NCBI RefSeq assembly: GCF_001039355.2
Contig: NW_019773981.1
Span: 39,406-103,405, forward strand
Source: Lingula anatina
Lineage: Eukaryota > Brachiopoda > Lingulata > Lingulida > Lingulidae
Direction of reading: 5' to 3'
DNA length: 64,000 bases
The position numbers were made by a program, and so were the translations under genes. Positions 40,301-52,269 of this stretch are shown piece after piece (the first letter of the stretch is position 1; the number at the start of each line of letters is the position of its first letter). The notes beneath the pieces are model-generated. The model saw only the letters and a list, made by a program, of their open reading frames with translations, was not told the origin of the DNA and did no database searches.

Positions 40301-40376
40301 GGAGATAACCGTAGCGTACGTCAAATTCACAATTGAACTATATCAAATATCTTAAGTTGCCTTTAAAATACTTACT
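12043..40376 (-). CDS. LASP1: LIM and SH3 domain protein (LASP family), 12-exon gene
   Basis: A complete minus-strand gene. Coding exons in order: 34436-34365, 29799-29705, 27861-27777, 26626-26461, 24991-24944, 22392-22252, 20566-20459, 19578-19474, 19182-18976, 12777-12671 and 12216-12043. All splice sites are GT-AG and all phases match, giving about 435 residues with every exon used (366 without the acidic exon). Domains: LIM, residues 1-56, with C-x2-C at its start and later C-x2-C and His/Cys ligands; two nebulin repeats, about 60-130; a Gln/Pro-rich linker; a C-terminal SH3, about 379-435, with ALYDY-like AVYDY, GWM and LPANYV. This is the LASP order. Human LASP1 is shorter (261 residues) because its linker is shorter. 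The family binds F-actin through the nebulin repeats and LIM-SH3 partners at focal adhesions and actin-rich structures. Nebulette and N-RAP are less likely because only two nebulin repeats are present. Confidence 0.93.
12217..12670 (-). other. LASP intron
   Basis: T-rich on the plus strand with duplicated words (AAATTTTATGTTA at two places). No feature beyond the intron. Confidence 0.7.
12671..12777 (-). CDS. LASP1: LASP linker exon before SH3
   Basis: A 107-bp exon with acceptor atttcag and donor GGG|gtgagt, changing phase from 1 to 0. It encodes a Pro/Gln/Tyr-rich segment ([21 protein letters not shown]). Every linker exon upstream is symmetric 1-1, so this exon is the fixed adapter into the SH3 exon. 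Confidence 0.93.
15522..15706. mobile_element. MITE, Harbinger-like (probable TSD ATA)
   Basis: Inverted arms of about 65 bp. The left arm begins nAGAGCGCATTCAAAACAG and the right arm ends CTGTTTTGAATGCTCTC. If the ambiguous base at 15522 is G, the termini match as GAGAGC/GCTCTC, with ATA on both sides. The arm word GGATCAAATATGGCTGACC is shared with the element at 24600-24879, so the two belong to one family. No coding capacity. Confidence 0.7.
16091..16305. mobile_element. MITE, Harbinger-like (3-bp TSD TAA)
   Basis: A 215-bp element with inverted ends GAGTCCATTCCCATAGAT and, reading inward from the right, GACCCCATTCCCACAGAT. Arms match for about 35 bp. It is flanked by TAA at 16088-16090 and 16306-16308. 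Related by end motif (CATTC) and duplication length to the elements at 1731, 15522 and 24600. Confidence 0.7.
16899..16951. repeat. (CT)n(TA)n microsatellite
   Basis: Compound dinucleotide repeat inside a LASP intron: about 15 CT units followed by about 11 TA units. Confidence 0.95.
17161..17191. repeat. Poly(T)-poly(G) tract
   Basis: 14 or more T followed directly by 17 G. Long G runs are prone to assembly error and could fold as a quadruplex. Confidence 0.9.
17600..17815. repeat. Degenerate minisatellite, unit about 32-33 bp
   Basis: Five to six diverged tandem copies built around GTGATCCTCCC and CTGTCAATCAATG. The first two units are nearly identical, and later units carry deletions and substitutions. 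Confidence 0.85.
18976..19182 (-). CDS. LASP1: LASP acidic cassette exon
   Basis: A 207-bp symmetric exon, phase 1-1, with acceptor actttag and donor GAAG|gtaggt. It encodes about 69 residues dominated by Glu and Asp with scattered Ser, Thr and Pro ([31 protein letters not shown]) and only one Lys. No domain is recognised and it looks disordered. Vertebrate LASP1 linkers have nothing like it as far as I recall. Skipping it keeps the frame, so it is probably alternatively spliced. Splice sites and phase support it; usage is inference. Confidence 0.85.
19474..19578 (-). CDS. LASP1: LASP Gln/Pro-rich linker exon
   Basis: A 105-bp symmetric exon, phase 1-1, with acceptor actatag and donor CAAG|gtatga. 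It encodes [15 protein letters not shown] and a second part ending YVQQQEQ. Its low-complexity Q/P composition resembles the vertebrate LASP1 linker, which is rich in Gln and Pro before the SH3 domain. Confidence 0.9.
20459..20566 (-). CDS. LASP1: LASP linker exon, second GSxADYDP copy
   Basis: A 108-bp symmetric exon, phase 1-1, with acceptor actgcag and donor CAAG|gtaacg. It contains [19 protein letters not shown]. The motif RR-x2-GS[LI]ADYDP also occurs in the neighbouring exon at 22252-22392, which suggests duplication of one ancestral exon. Confidence 0.92.
20567..22251 (-). other. LASP intron
   Basis: AT-rich intron with an AAAT microsatellite near 21223-21243 and a GT-rich block at 22094-22187 just downstream of the donor at 22252. 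No further exon seen. Confidence 0.7.
22094..22187. repeat. (TG)n with CATG interruptions
   Basis: Imperfect TG repeat interrupted by GCATGC words, a purine-pyrimidine alternating tract. Confidence 0.92.
22252..22392 (-). CDS. LASP1: LASP linker exon, first GSxADYDP copy
   Basis: A 141-bp symmetric exon, phase 1-1, with acceptor cttccag and donor AGAG|gtatac. It encodes [18 protein letters not shown] followed by a Ser/Pro/Tyr segment ([16 protein letters not shown]). The exon is more GC-rich than the introns around it. Confidence 0.93.
22697..22856. mobile_element. Short TIR element (AGTAGACTCC ends)
   Basis: A 160-bp element with perfect 19-bp terminal inverted repeats, left AGTAGACTCCACATAGCTC and right its reverse complement. 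Weaker inverted similarity (CAAAT) continues outside. The target-site duplication is ambiguous; TA next to the right end would fit a mariner-type MITE. No coding capacity. Confidence 0.6.
23902..23958. repeat. (AAT)n microsatellite
   Basis: About 19 uninterrupted AAT units in a LASP intron. Confidence 0.95.
24600..24879. mobile_element. MITE, Harbinger-like (3-bp TSD TAA)
   Basis: A 280-bp element with inverted arms of about 90 bp. The left arm begins GAGGGGATTCAGAAC and the right arm ends CAGAATGCCCTC. TAA flanks it at 24597-24599 and 24880-24882. The arm word GGATCAAA[AT]ATGGCTGACC is shared with the element at 15522-15706. No open frame. Confidence 0.75.
24944..24991 (-). CDS. LASP1: LASP small linker exon
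   Basis: A 48-bp symmetric exon, phase 1-1, with acceptor gttacag and donor GACA|gtaggg. It encodes [16 protein letters not shown]. It directly follows the nebulin-repeat exon. It is short enough to be missed by gene finders. Confidence 0.88.
24992..26460 (-). other. LASP intron
   Basis: Holds GA-rich (25057-25100) and CA-rich (25160-25187) microsatellites. The remainder is AT-rich with no exon signal. Confidence 0.7.
25057..25187. repeat. GA-rich and CA-rich microsatellites
   Basis: An imperfect (GA)n block at 25057-25100 followed, after a short unique stretch, by (CA)n at 25160-25187. Confidence 0.9.
26461..26626 (-). CDS. LASP1: LASP nebulin-repeat exon
   Basis: A 166-bp exon, phase 0 to 1, with acceptor tttctag and donor CAGG|gtaaat. 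It encodes [14 protein letters not shown], which completes the first nebulin repeat, then [20 protein letters not shown] and [10 protein letters not shown], the second. The [IV]-x-Y-H-x2-[FL]E pattern is the nebulin signature that contacts actin. Confidence 0.94.
26627..27776 (-). other. LASP intron
   Basis: AT-rich. A C-run occurs near 26778-26791. Nothing else recognised. Confidence 0.65.
27777..27861 (-). CDS. LASP1: LASP exon: end of LIM and start of nebulin repeat 1
   Basis: An 85-bp exon, phase 2 to 0, with acceptor catcttcag and donor AAT|gtaagt. It encodes [20 protein letters not shown] and ends [11 protein letters not shown] following the final LIM Cys and VADTPEN opening the nebulin region are both characteristic of LASP. 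Confidence 0.94.
27862..29704 (-). other. LASP intron with a TTAA-flanked MITE
   Basis: The intron contains the inverted-repeat element at 28174-28510. No additional exon recognised. Confidence 0.7.
28174..28510. mobile_element. MITE flanked by TTAA (piggyBac- or Kolobok-like)
   Basis: TTAA occurs at 28170-28173 and 28511-28514. The ends are inverted: left AGGGATAATAACTCTTTG, right CGAAGAGTTATTATTGCT. The centre (28343-28368) is a perfect 26-bp palindrome around CTCTTAAGAG, almost exactly at the element midpoint, so the element is a foldback structure. TTAA duplication is typical of piggyBac and Kolobok. No coding capacity. Confidence 0.68.
29705..29799 (-). CDS. LASP1: LASP exon: second half of LIM domain
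   Basis: A 95-bp exon, phase 0 to 2, with acceptor tttctag and donor AATAC|gtgagt. It encodes [17 protein letters not shown], then [14 protein letters not shown]-x2-CF-x-C-x2-C and the later Cys supply the remaining zinc ligands. Confidence 0.95.
29800..34364 (-). other. LASP intron
   Basis: A 4.6-kb AT-rich intron between the two LIM exons. Plus-strand frames near 31005-31520 have no recognisable domain. A TG/AG microsatellite at 34282-34347 lies just downstream of the donor. Confidence 0.6.
34282..34347. repeat. (TG)n(AG)n compound microsatellite
   Basis: A TG run with one TTTG interruption, followed by AG units. It lies 17 bp from the first LASP coding donor, on the intron side. Confidence 0.93.
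34365..34473 (-). CDS. LASP1: LASP first coding exon: 5'UTR end and LIM start
   Basis: The exon begins at acceptor ctttccag with 37 bases of 5'UTR. The ATG is at 34436-34434 in context AAGATGC, and the donor is AAA|gtgagt. It encodes [20 protein letters not shown], the first zinc-finger half of the LIM domain and very close to other LASP starts. The upstream acceptor implies a non-coding first exon farther 5'. Confidence 0.95.
34474..40201 (-). other. LASP first intron
   Basis: 5.7 kb between the candidate non-coding first exons and the ATG exon. It has short CT, G and TA tracts (35134-35147, 35921-35934, 37448-37459). No coding exon recognised. First introns often carry enhancers, but none can be named here. 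Confidence 0.6.
40202..40376 (-). promoter_or_regulatory. LASP alternative non-coding first exon region
   Basis: Two strong minus-strand donors lie here: CAACAAG|gtaagt, with the exon ending at 40202, and TACAA|gtaagt, with the exon ending at 40376. Either could join the acceptor at 34473. Upstream of the proximal donor are CCGCCC and CACGTG near 40270-40280 and AAAATGGCGGTAAC near 40256, which resembles a YY1 site. The true transcription starts cannot be read from sequence. Confidence 0.5.
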
Positions 40377-40524
40377 TGTATTCAAAGAACTTCTTTATCT
40401 ACCGAATCCCAGCTCAACTCCAACAGGAGCGCTTGTTCCCTTGACCTAGGAGCCAACTTCCGTTTACAGTGAAATCGAGGTTGAACGCCTGCGCAGCTTG
40501 CACTTCCTCTTTCTAAAATCCAAG
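40377..40524. promoter_or_regulatory. Shared divergent promoter, LASP (-) / RPL23 (+)
   Basis: The interval between the distal LASP first-exon donor and the RPL23 ATG is only 148 bp, so promoter and first exons overlap or abut. A pyrimidine tract CTTCCTCTTTCT at 40504-40515, just before the RPL23 ATG, fits a 5' terminal oligopyrimidine start, known for ribosomal protein mRNAs. Local GC content and CpG density are higher than in the surroundings. No TATA box is evident. Confidence 0.7.
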
Positions 40525-44305
<3,781 letters not shown>

Positions 44306-44480
44306 ATGCCCCTGGACGCCATTACAAACTGAACTCCAGGAATATAATGGACCATTTAATACCACCACCGACTGCTCCTGAGAGTAGTCCGATAACTGAT
44401 TCAGCAATTATGAACGCTCCTTTTTCATGTACAGAAAAAAAGAAAATAATAATTAAAAAACCCTTGGAAGAGAAGTTTGT
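44306..44480 (+). terminator. RPL23 3'UTR with poly(A) signal ATTAAA
   Basis: ATTAAA at 44452-44457, about 150 bp after the stop. A TG- and T-rich stretch (GTTTGTGTTCTTTTTATTTC) follows at about 44475-44495, as expected downstream of a cleavage site. Short 3'UTRs are usual for ribosomal protein genes. The exact end is inferred. Confidence 0.55.
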
Positions 44481-47400
44481 GTTCTTTTTATTTCAGTTAA
44501 AAATTCTTCAATTCTTATTTGGGTTTTGTGTTAAAAAACCAACATTGATTGTGGTTGCTTAGGAGGGTAATGAAATGATAAGCTGGAAGCAGACACTTGA
44601 AAATATGAGGAAAATGCATATTTGAGAGGCGTGTAAAACTGTACATTGGGGATAGAAATGAAAATCCACTAATTGTACATGTGGCATTTGCTTGTTGAGG
44701 GTCTTTTCTCAAATGGTTCAAAATTCCTTTCCAGACATCTCTGTAAATAACAAGATCCATCTGCACATGAAAGCCTACAGATGAAAAAAATCTTGTCCTT
44801 CATGGATGTGCTTCAATCATTTCTATGCAGGCTCTTTTTGAAATTGTTTTCAAAGAGTTCTAGACAGATGCTTGAAATAATTGTGTTCCCACCCACCCGT
44901 AAATGTGTACTGTTAAGGTCGTGTACCATTTTCACCAATTAAATCACCTCGATTTACCTCTGCGGTTTCACTCAAGAAGACTTAGAAAGTGGCTGTTGAA
45001 GCAATTTATTATTCACTTGTTAATACCATCGTATAAATACAATAAGCCTCCTCATGGCCCCCATTACTTATATAATAATCATTATAATACTCTATAGTTG
45101 TGATTTATAATAAAAATATACACATGGAAGAGAGTAAAGGTGACCCATTTCAAGTACTGGCAAAGTCCTATCTCCTTGCTAACAAGAACTTTTTGGGCAT
45201 GAACATTTTAACTTTTAGGAAAGGAAATAACTTTTATCAAAAGTGTACCTTCATAGCATCAATTAATCCGTTTTCAAATGCCTATATCACTGTTATCTCC
45301 CCCCCTGCTTATGTGAATAAGACCTTGCAAGCCCTCATGTAAGTGAACAAATGAACCAAAGCAATAGCGCATTCCTAATACATGCAGGAATGATATCCCT
45401 GGACCATGCTACATACTATTTCATATGTACAAATGTTTAACAATAACTGCCATCAAGTCTGGCGTAGCATTCACTTAAAAATAAGTGAAATGAGTGGTTT
45501 CTCACTAGACCAGGGACAACTGGCAAAATTAAATTTTTTTAGCGAACTTATCTTAAGCATTAAGCGAAACTTCTACACTAGTGGGAGGTTGAAATATTTT
45601 TTTACTCTGCTGTTAAACAGAGTGTCCTTCATTTCTTGGTCAGATCAGAGTTGCACTGGTTCTCGTGGTGAAATAACACACTGGCAAGTGTCTGTCCCTG
45701 AACTTGAAATCGATGTCAATTTGACTAGAGGAAAGGGGTGAAACTGCTACCACGTCCAAATTTACTTCCTTGATAGTAATCATGTTAGAACAATGGTATA
45801 AATGTGGGTAGGCTGGGTATGGTTATAATCCCCCAAAATAAAATAATCCCCTGCACGCAAGAACATGACTGGTTCACGATAAAATCCTACAAAATCTGGG
45901 AATCCAACATGGTGGATAAACCCTGATACAGTATAAAGTGCTCTATATTAATTAATAAATATAGTATAATTAACTTATAAGTGGTTCTTCAGAAGTCTAT
46001 GCAGCACAGAGGGATTTCTGTGATGTAAGACATTCAAATAAAGTAGACCAATCATTTATAGTAATATTCCTTTTATAACCAATGGCAACATTCTCTCTTT
46101 CATTCACTGTAAATATAAATGGAACCTGCTTTCTAGTCATGCTTGGAATATGGCCAACCAAAATTACCAATCTATTTCTTAACTGGTGGAGGCATTCTTC
46201 GGTCTTCTATCACATTTCTATAGCCTTTTAAAGCAAGGAAGAACAAAGACACTGACAAAGTTGTAAAATGATAGCATTAACACCCAACCTTACAATTAGT
46301 TTGTAGAGATAAAAAAAATAAATAAAAAAAGTAGTAGTGCCTAGTAATTTACAAAAACATTGCATATATGTTTATATACTGGCTGAGGTTTATGTTACGG
46401 ACTAGTATACAACTGAAAACTTGGAGTAAAATAAATATCAACATTATACGGATTGCATTAAATCTTAATATTGTTCATTAGCAACAAACTTATGGCAAAT
46501 GCCATTTAATTCTTTAAATCCACCTTAAGGCAAGATGAAGAGACTACAAAAGATCTATTTGCACGTTTTCTTTCTCCTTTTTAGGCTAAATATGTTCAAA
46601 TATGGATGCTATTTTCTTTGTCCACAAACAATGAAATTTCATGGAGAATCTAGCTTTAAACCACACACTTGTAGAGCAATACAGGTGTCTGAGGGTCTGC
46701 TGAAATAGGAAGTCCACTTCCACTTGATTTTAACCAGCCCCTCTTAGATCTCGACCCAATTACATCACACTTACCCAAACCTGTACAAATATAATGGAGG
46801 GCAGAATGCCTGTTACACGGATTCTAGAGTTTCTTTACATTGGTCTTTAAACCACATCTATTACTTCATTGCTTTAGTTGTGCAAATAACACAATCCTGG
46901 GTTTCAAAGTTTGCACATCTAACACAATCACTTCAATAACTGCATTTCTTCACTCTCCCATAGGGATATACACTAATTACCCCAGCCTGATTACAATGCC
47001 AAGGTTTTGCTAAGCATATAATACATAATAACCAGCTGTCTTCCACCCATTCCACTTTACATAAAGTAAAAGTATACTTAAATATCATTTCAGAGTAAAA
47101 ATAACAGGTGCTAATACACTATATGATATATATATATATATATATAGCTATATACACTAGTATTTAACAGTTGAGTAAAACTTATCATTAGTGAACAATT
47201 GTTTTTCTAAGTGTTATAGCTGCATTGTGAATAAGTGAAAAAATGTATTTGTATATTTGTATGTTGATTTATAATATTTCCTTTTTTATGGTTTTAAGTA
47301 TAAAATAATGGTGTTAAAAATGTAGTGACTTATAGCAACACAAAGTTTTTTTTAATTCTATTTTTCTTCTACAATAAGGGAATTTTTTTTTCTTTGTTCA

Positions 47401-47745
47401 AAAATGCACAAATCATATTTCTTTTTCAAAAGCAAGAACTTAATGTGACATATTATGTAAGCATCCACCCTCATTCAGAATTAATGAAAACTTTCCCTAC
47501 TTTTTCCTGAATTTAATTTATGCTGCTCCAGCTTGACTACCCTTACATACACTGGAGTTGGAAGGGCTATTCACACACCCCTTTTGTAGAAAATAAATAT
47601 CTTCTTTAAGATGTACAAAATTCTTCTACTTTTTCTAACTGCAATAATTGATGGTATATAGCTGTATAATTTAATATTTCCCAGTTATGTATCAGTATTA
47701 AATAGTTTGGTTCCAATACATATTCTCTCCTTGACGATGAAAGGT
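44481..47745. other. Convergent interval, including probable DLGAP 3'UTR
   Basis: 3.3 kb between the RPL23 3' end and the DLGAP stop codon. It probably contains the DLGAP 3'UTR on the minus strand. A diverged relative of the 9427-9660 transposon lies at about 46720-46850, and a TA run at about 47126-47147. Plus-strand frames at 45100-45741 show no recognisable domain. Confidence 0.5.
46720..46850. mobile_element. Diverged fragment related to the 9427 element
   Basis: Shares CTTGATTTT, CCTGTACAAAT, AATGGAGGGCAGA and TGTTACACGGA with the interior of the element at 9427-9660, in the same order apart from the outer repeats, which are lost. Confidence 0.42.
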
Positions 47746-47946
47746 TCAAAGAGGTGGATGAACATTCTCAGGAACAAATATTTCCAGAAACTCTTCATCT
47801 CCACTGGAACTTCTTCGTATTCTCATTTCCTTGCGTTTGGTTGCCAGCATGCGTTTGCGTGCCTCGTCGCGCTTTTTGGCAGCCTCCGATCTTGGAGTCT
47901 TCGACCTTGGTGAGTGTTTCACTGGAGTTTTGACTTTGGAAGACAT
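47746..47946 (-). CDS. DLGAP: DLGAP last coding exon
   Basis: Acceptor tgtctcag, phase 0, stop TGA at 47746-47748. It encodes 66 residues: Lys/Ser/Pro-rich MSSKVKTPVKHSPRSKTPRS, then AAKKRDEARKRMLATKRKEM, then an end EEFLEIFVPENVHPPL. The ATG at the first codon is probably coincidental because the frame continues upstream. Confidence 0.88.
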   Translation of the reverse strand: MSSKVKTPVKHSPRSKTPRSEAAKKRDEARKRMLATKRKEMRIRRSSSGDEEFLEIFVPENVHPPL

Positions 47947-50900
47947 CTGAGACAGAAGAAAAAAACATTTCATTAGAAGGTGGTACTTGTCAGAGTTAAT
48001 AAAATCCAACTCTCAAATTAGGTATTTGTATCCTGATTAAGACAGGCAGACAGCTCAAGATTTAATTTCTTTCTCAACTCAGGGTACATCCTGTCAGAGA
48101 TGAACGCTAAACAGGGAATCAATTTCAGGAAAAGTTTTCGAAATGGACGGTGCATGAATCTAAGCTATTGACTTCCACAACTTCCGCATTTCCTAAAGAA
48201 AAAGAAAGAAGACGACCTTCAATGTGTTAACAGGCCTGCAGGTAGGGGGATCGAACAAACCTCCCTTTATGGCAGGGAAAAGGTCTGGGTAAAATTTGAT
48301 CTAGGTACATGAAGGTTTCATGGTTTAAAGGTGCACTTTTTCAGAAAAAGGACTTCTCTCTTTGAAATTGGTGGCTACGGGTCTGTTTAAGAATCATGAA
48401 TCCAATACCCAATTGTACATGACAAAATATTCCATACTCATGTAACATGGACTTAAAAAAACAAACAACATTAAAAACATTAAAAAGTTAACCATACCCA
48501 TACAGGCCAGCAGACCCCACAACCATTTTTTTTCTGGTCAAGAATAGATTTTTGTCACTTTCTCACAAAAGTCTCCCTATTACTGTTCATAACAAAGAGC
48601 GCACCATAAAAAGTGAACCATCGACAGATAAATTATTTTTACACAGATGAAAGCTATTGTGTGCGCCAACATACAATTCCTTTATGAATGTCTTCTCCAA
48701 TCTGCCACCCTCTTAGCAGCAATTGCTACAATAATTGACAAATATCTTATACTCTTAGATCACTAAAATGTGCAGCATCTTCAAATATTAACAATTATTA
48801 AAATATTTAATTACTTCATGGATAAAAACAAGGTATTTAGAAATATTGTTTGAAAAAAAAATGCAATCCTTAGTTGCTGGAACATGCTATTATTAAATCA
48901 GCATCTCAAGTGAAATGAAGGAGTGCCCATATTCTTGGGTATTGTAATTATAATTATAAATCCATTCTTAAATTTCTAATAAACCTGTTGCTCAGGGCTA
49001 TAAAAGTGAAGTGGTATGGGTGGGAGAGGGGAGAGATGAACTTAAGATGATTTTAAAAATCTATCTGTGACTGTGTTCTAGAATAAGTATGAAAAATTAT
49101 ATGGTGCTGAAATAAATGCAGTTTAATTTATAATGCAATACTGGAATCAGAATGTTTTTCAAAACCAAATGTTTCAGACAAAAAGATTCAAATAGCTGAA
49201 AACTAATTTCACTTCCCAAACTCAATCTTTTTCACTAAAGATTTGGCATATTTCTTTTTTCTCACTCATCTAAAAATCTTTTACTGTAATACTCTAGCTC
49301 AAAAATTATTTGAACAAAAACCCAGAAAAACAAAGAGAAAAATGTGCTTGAATTGATATGCTGGTGTCCCAATATTCCAACTGTGTTCCACTAACGTCCT
49401 ATAATACTAATTCTGTGGTACCAAATCACATGATAGAAGATAACAGCACAAAGAAAAACTTCAGCTACCACTAATAAACAAATTGTAATTCAATCAGATA
49501 CAGAATAACCACTTAAGGCAGAAAAAATCCAAAATGTTCGTCATTCTAAATATTTTGAATATATAAACAGCAAAAACTATTAGATAAGCCAATTTGTTTC
49601 TAGACCTGATAGTATCTATTTTATGCTGTGTCATCTTTCATGTGAAGCCTAAACAGAAGATGAAACAAAATGGAAAACGTGATCAGTTGTAGCTGTTAGT
49701 AGTAATAGTAGAATAAAGGAAGATGTATTGGTGAGAATCTCAATAAAGAAACAGGCCACATCAAATGGGTTCAGTACAAATTACTGTACCTCTTCCTCTT
49801 CCACATCTAAATGGAGGACGGAACAAGGTTCCTAAAATATCAAATTTTCAATGAACAGGCATACAACCACTTGCAACACTTTTTACACTGCGACATCATA
49901 TCATAAGTGAAACAGAAAGTGGCATCACAACAATACTGAAAGCTACACAAGCTTTTGTAACATCATCAATTTTGTCAAATGTTATTGCATCACAGCTCTG
50001 TGACATCACCGCTGAAGCAGTAAGTTACATCACAAAGTTGTGAGAGCCATGTGGCATCACGGCAAAAGCAAGTGAGATTACTAAAACACTGCCAATATCC
50101 CAAGTGACATCATACAGCCATTTCTGATGTCAAAATATCAGTTAAGTAACTTGTGACATCACATATATGGCCTGTTAAATAACAATTTACAAGACTCGGA
50201 CTTATTTGATGTCTAAACCCTGACAAATTCATCATAGACTGTGCTTCTTTCATGTAGTCAGTGAAATTGTGATGTCACAAAGTTAAAACTGCTCTATGTG
50301 AAATTATTAAATCAGTTTAAGCATAGTTACAATCATCAAAGTCAAATGTCTGACAAATGGCTGACAAGCAATCACCCATGTGTTAAACAAACAAAGAATT
50401 AAGAGAATTGAGAATTACTTTTTTCTCATCACTAAGTGGTGTCACGTCGTCATTCTTTTCCTCTGGCATGTCCCTCCATCCACTGGCACGCATTCGATCA
50501 ATCTGCACAAACATGGAGTCCAAATCCTCGATCTGAAGTAATACCATATCCCAGAACCCAGCAAGGTCTCCTCCTCGTGTCTCAAATGGATCATCTGGAT
50601 CAGGGCTCTAAAATATCATGGTTTTAAGCACATATAAGATGTTTTTGATTGAGCATTATATCTCAGCTATACAGTTGTACCAGTATGCAAATGAGAGGTT
50701 TTACACAAAAGGGAACTTTATTCTCTTTCACCACTTTGCTTCCCATGCCCTGGTTCCAGTTGTTTAAACGACAAAAAAAAAATTTAATCATTCATTTTTC
50801 GTTAGCGACCATTAATCTTGTTAAACTCTGGCACCCAGGGGCAAAATCCGTGGTCTGTCAATCAAATGGTCAATGCTCACAGTAAATGTATATCCAAAAT

Positions 50901-52238
50901 ATTGTTGGCAGAAAATTCAATGCACCAATCTACATCAACCACAATCTTGGAGTGGAACACCGTCACTATATATATAGGATAAGAAAATGCAAAAATTTCT
51001 TCATATCAATTACAACAATAACTCACCAAATTTTTCTCACACAGCTCCCCAAACTGTTTAAACTTTAAGTGAAGCATGAGGTGTGCTTTCCCAGTGGCAG
51101 CTCTCAGGATTCCAGCCACTGCAAGAGGAGAAAATAACATGCTGTACTCGTTCATGTTCAATTTTCATTCCAATATATAAAAAAAACCTGATATTGCGTT
51201 GTATTTCATAAATATATCTTATAAATTTTCATTTCAATATTTTAAATACCTGACACTGGGTTTTATCTAACAAATATCTTATAAATTTGTGCATCTCTCT
51301 GAATCATGGCAAGTTGGTATGACATATTGATAAGGTAGTAGTCGGTTTTCTGGGGGAGGCGTGATCAGACCCCCCCCAGGGTCAACCAATGCCACTTTTC
51401 ACTATATCAACCCCAATAGCAGGCAAAACAAGAGATGATTACAAGGTTATAAAATTAGTTGAGTTTACTCATGAATGAGTAGAGAGCATCAGTGCACACA
51501 CCATCATCAGAGAGGTCCTCCTGCTGCAGGTCAGCCTCCGCCAGGTCACACAAGTGCTGCAGACGACGCTCCTCTTCATGCATCGCATTCAGGAAATAGT
51601 GGCCATCCTGGAGAGAGAGTCAAAATGTTTTTTTTTTTTTTATAATTCTACTCTTTTTAAAAGTTAGTTTAACAGATTTTGCCTTGTTATTCTTCTTTGC
51701 TGACATAAAACCTGACCAAATGCTTATGAATCTGTATAATGTTTAGGAACTCAGGGTGTCTAATCAACTACCTTTCTTTGAAAACTATTACCTTCTTAGG
51801 TGTGGACTCCTGTATGGTCCCTGCTACAATATCTCTCAGCTTCACAGCCTCATCTGTCTCATCATTACATTCTGTGCCATTCCTCCTCTCAGCGGCATCT
51901 TCTACCAACTCATCACTTTCACTTTCCTCGGCATCTTTGGCAAAATTGTCTTCTCCCTTTTCACCTACACTGTCTATCACCTCCTGTCTATTTTCATCTT
52001 CATCTTGTTCCCTTGTTATCAGAGCTTCAGAGTTGGGTGTACTTTCCCCTTGTTCCGCACACGAATTTAAGTGATTCTCACTGGTCATTTGGTCTTGGTT
52101 AAGGTCACTAGTGTCCAAGGAATCACTTGTTTTAGGCACATCACAGTTGGCAGCTACATCTTCAACGTCACCCTCATGGGTAAAGTCTACACTGAGTTCC
52201 TGTTCATGTTCCTGAGACGATGGATGCACTTCATCATT

Positions 52239-52269
<31 letters not shown>

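Noticed and set aside
45100-45741. Two plus-strand frames of 80 and 111 codons
   Set aside because: They lie antisense to the likely DLGAP 3'UTR, start without context and match no family.
51739-52102. Plus-strand Ser- and Leu-rich frames of 100-111 codons
   Set aside because: They are antisense shadows of the large DLGAP exon.
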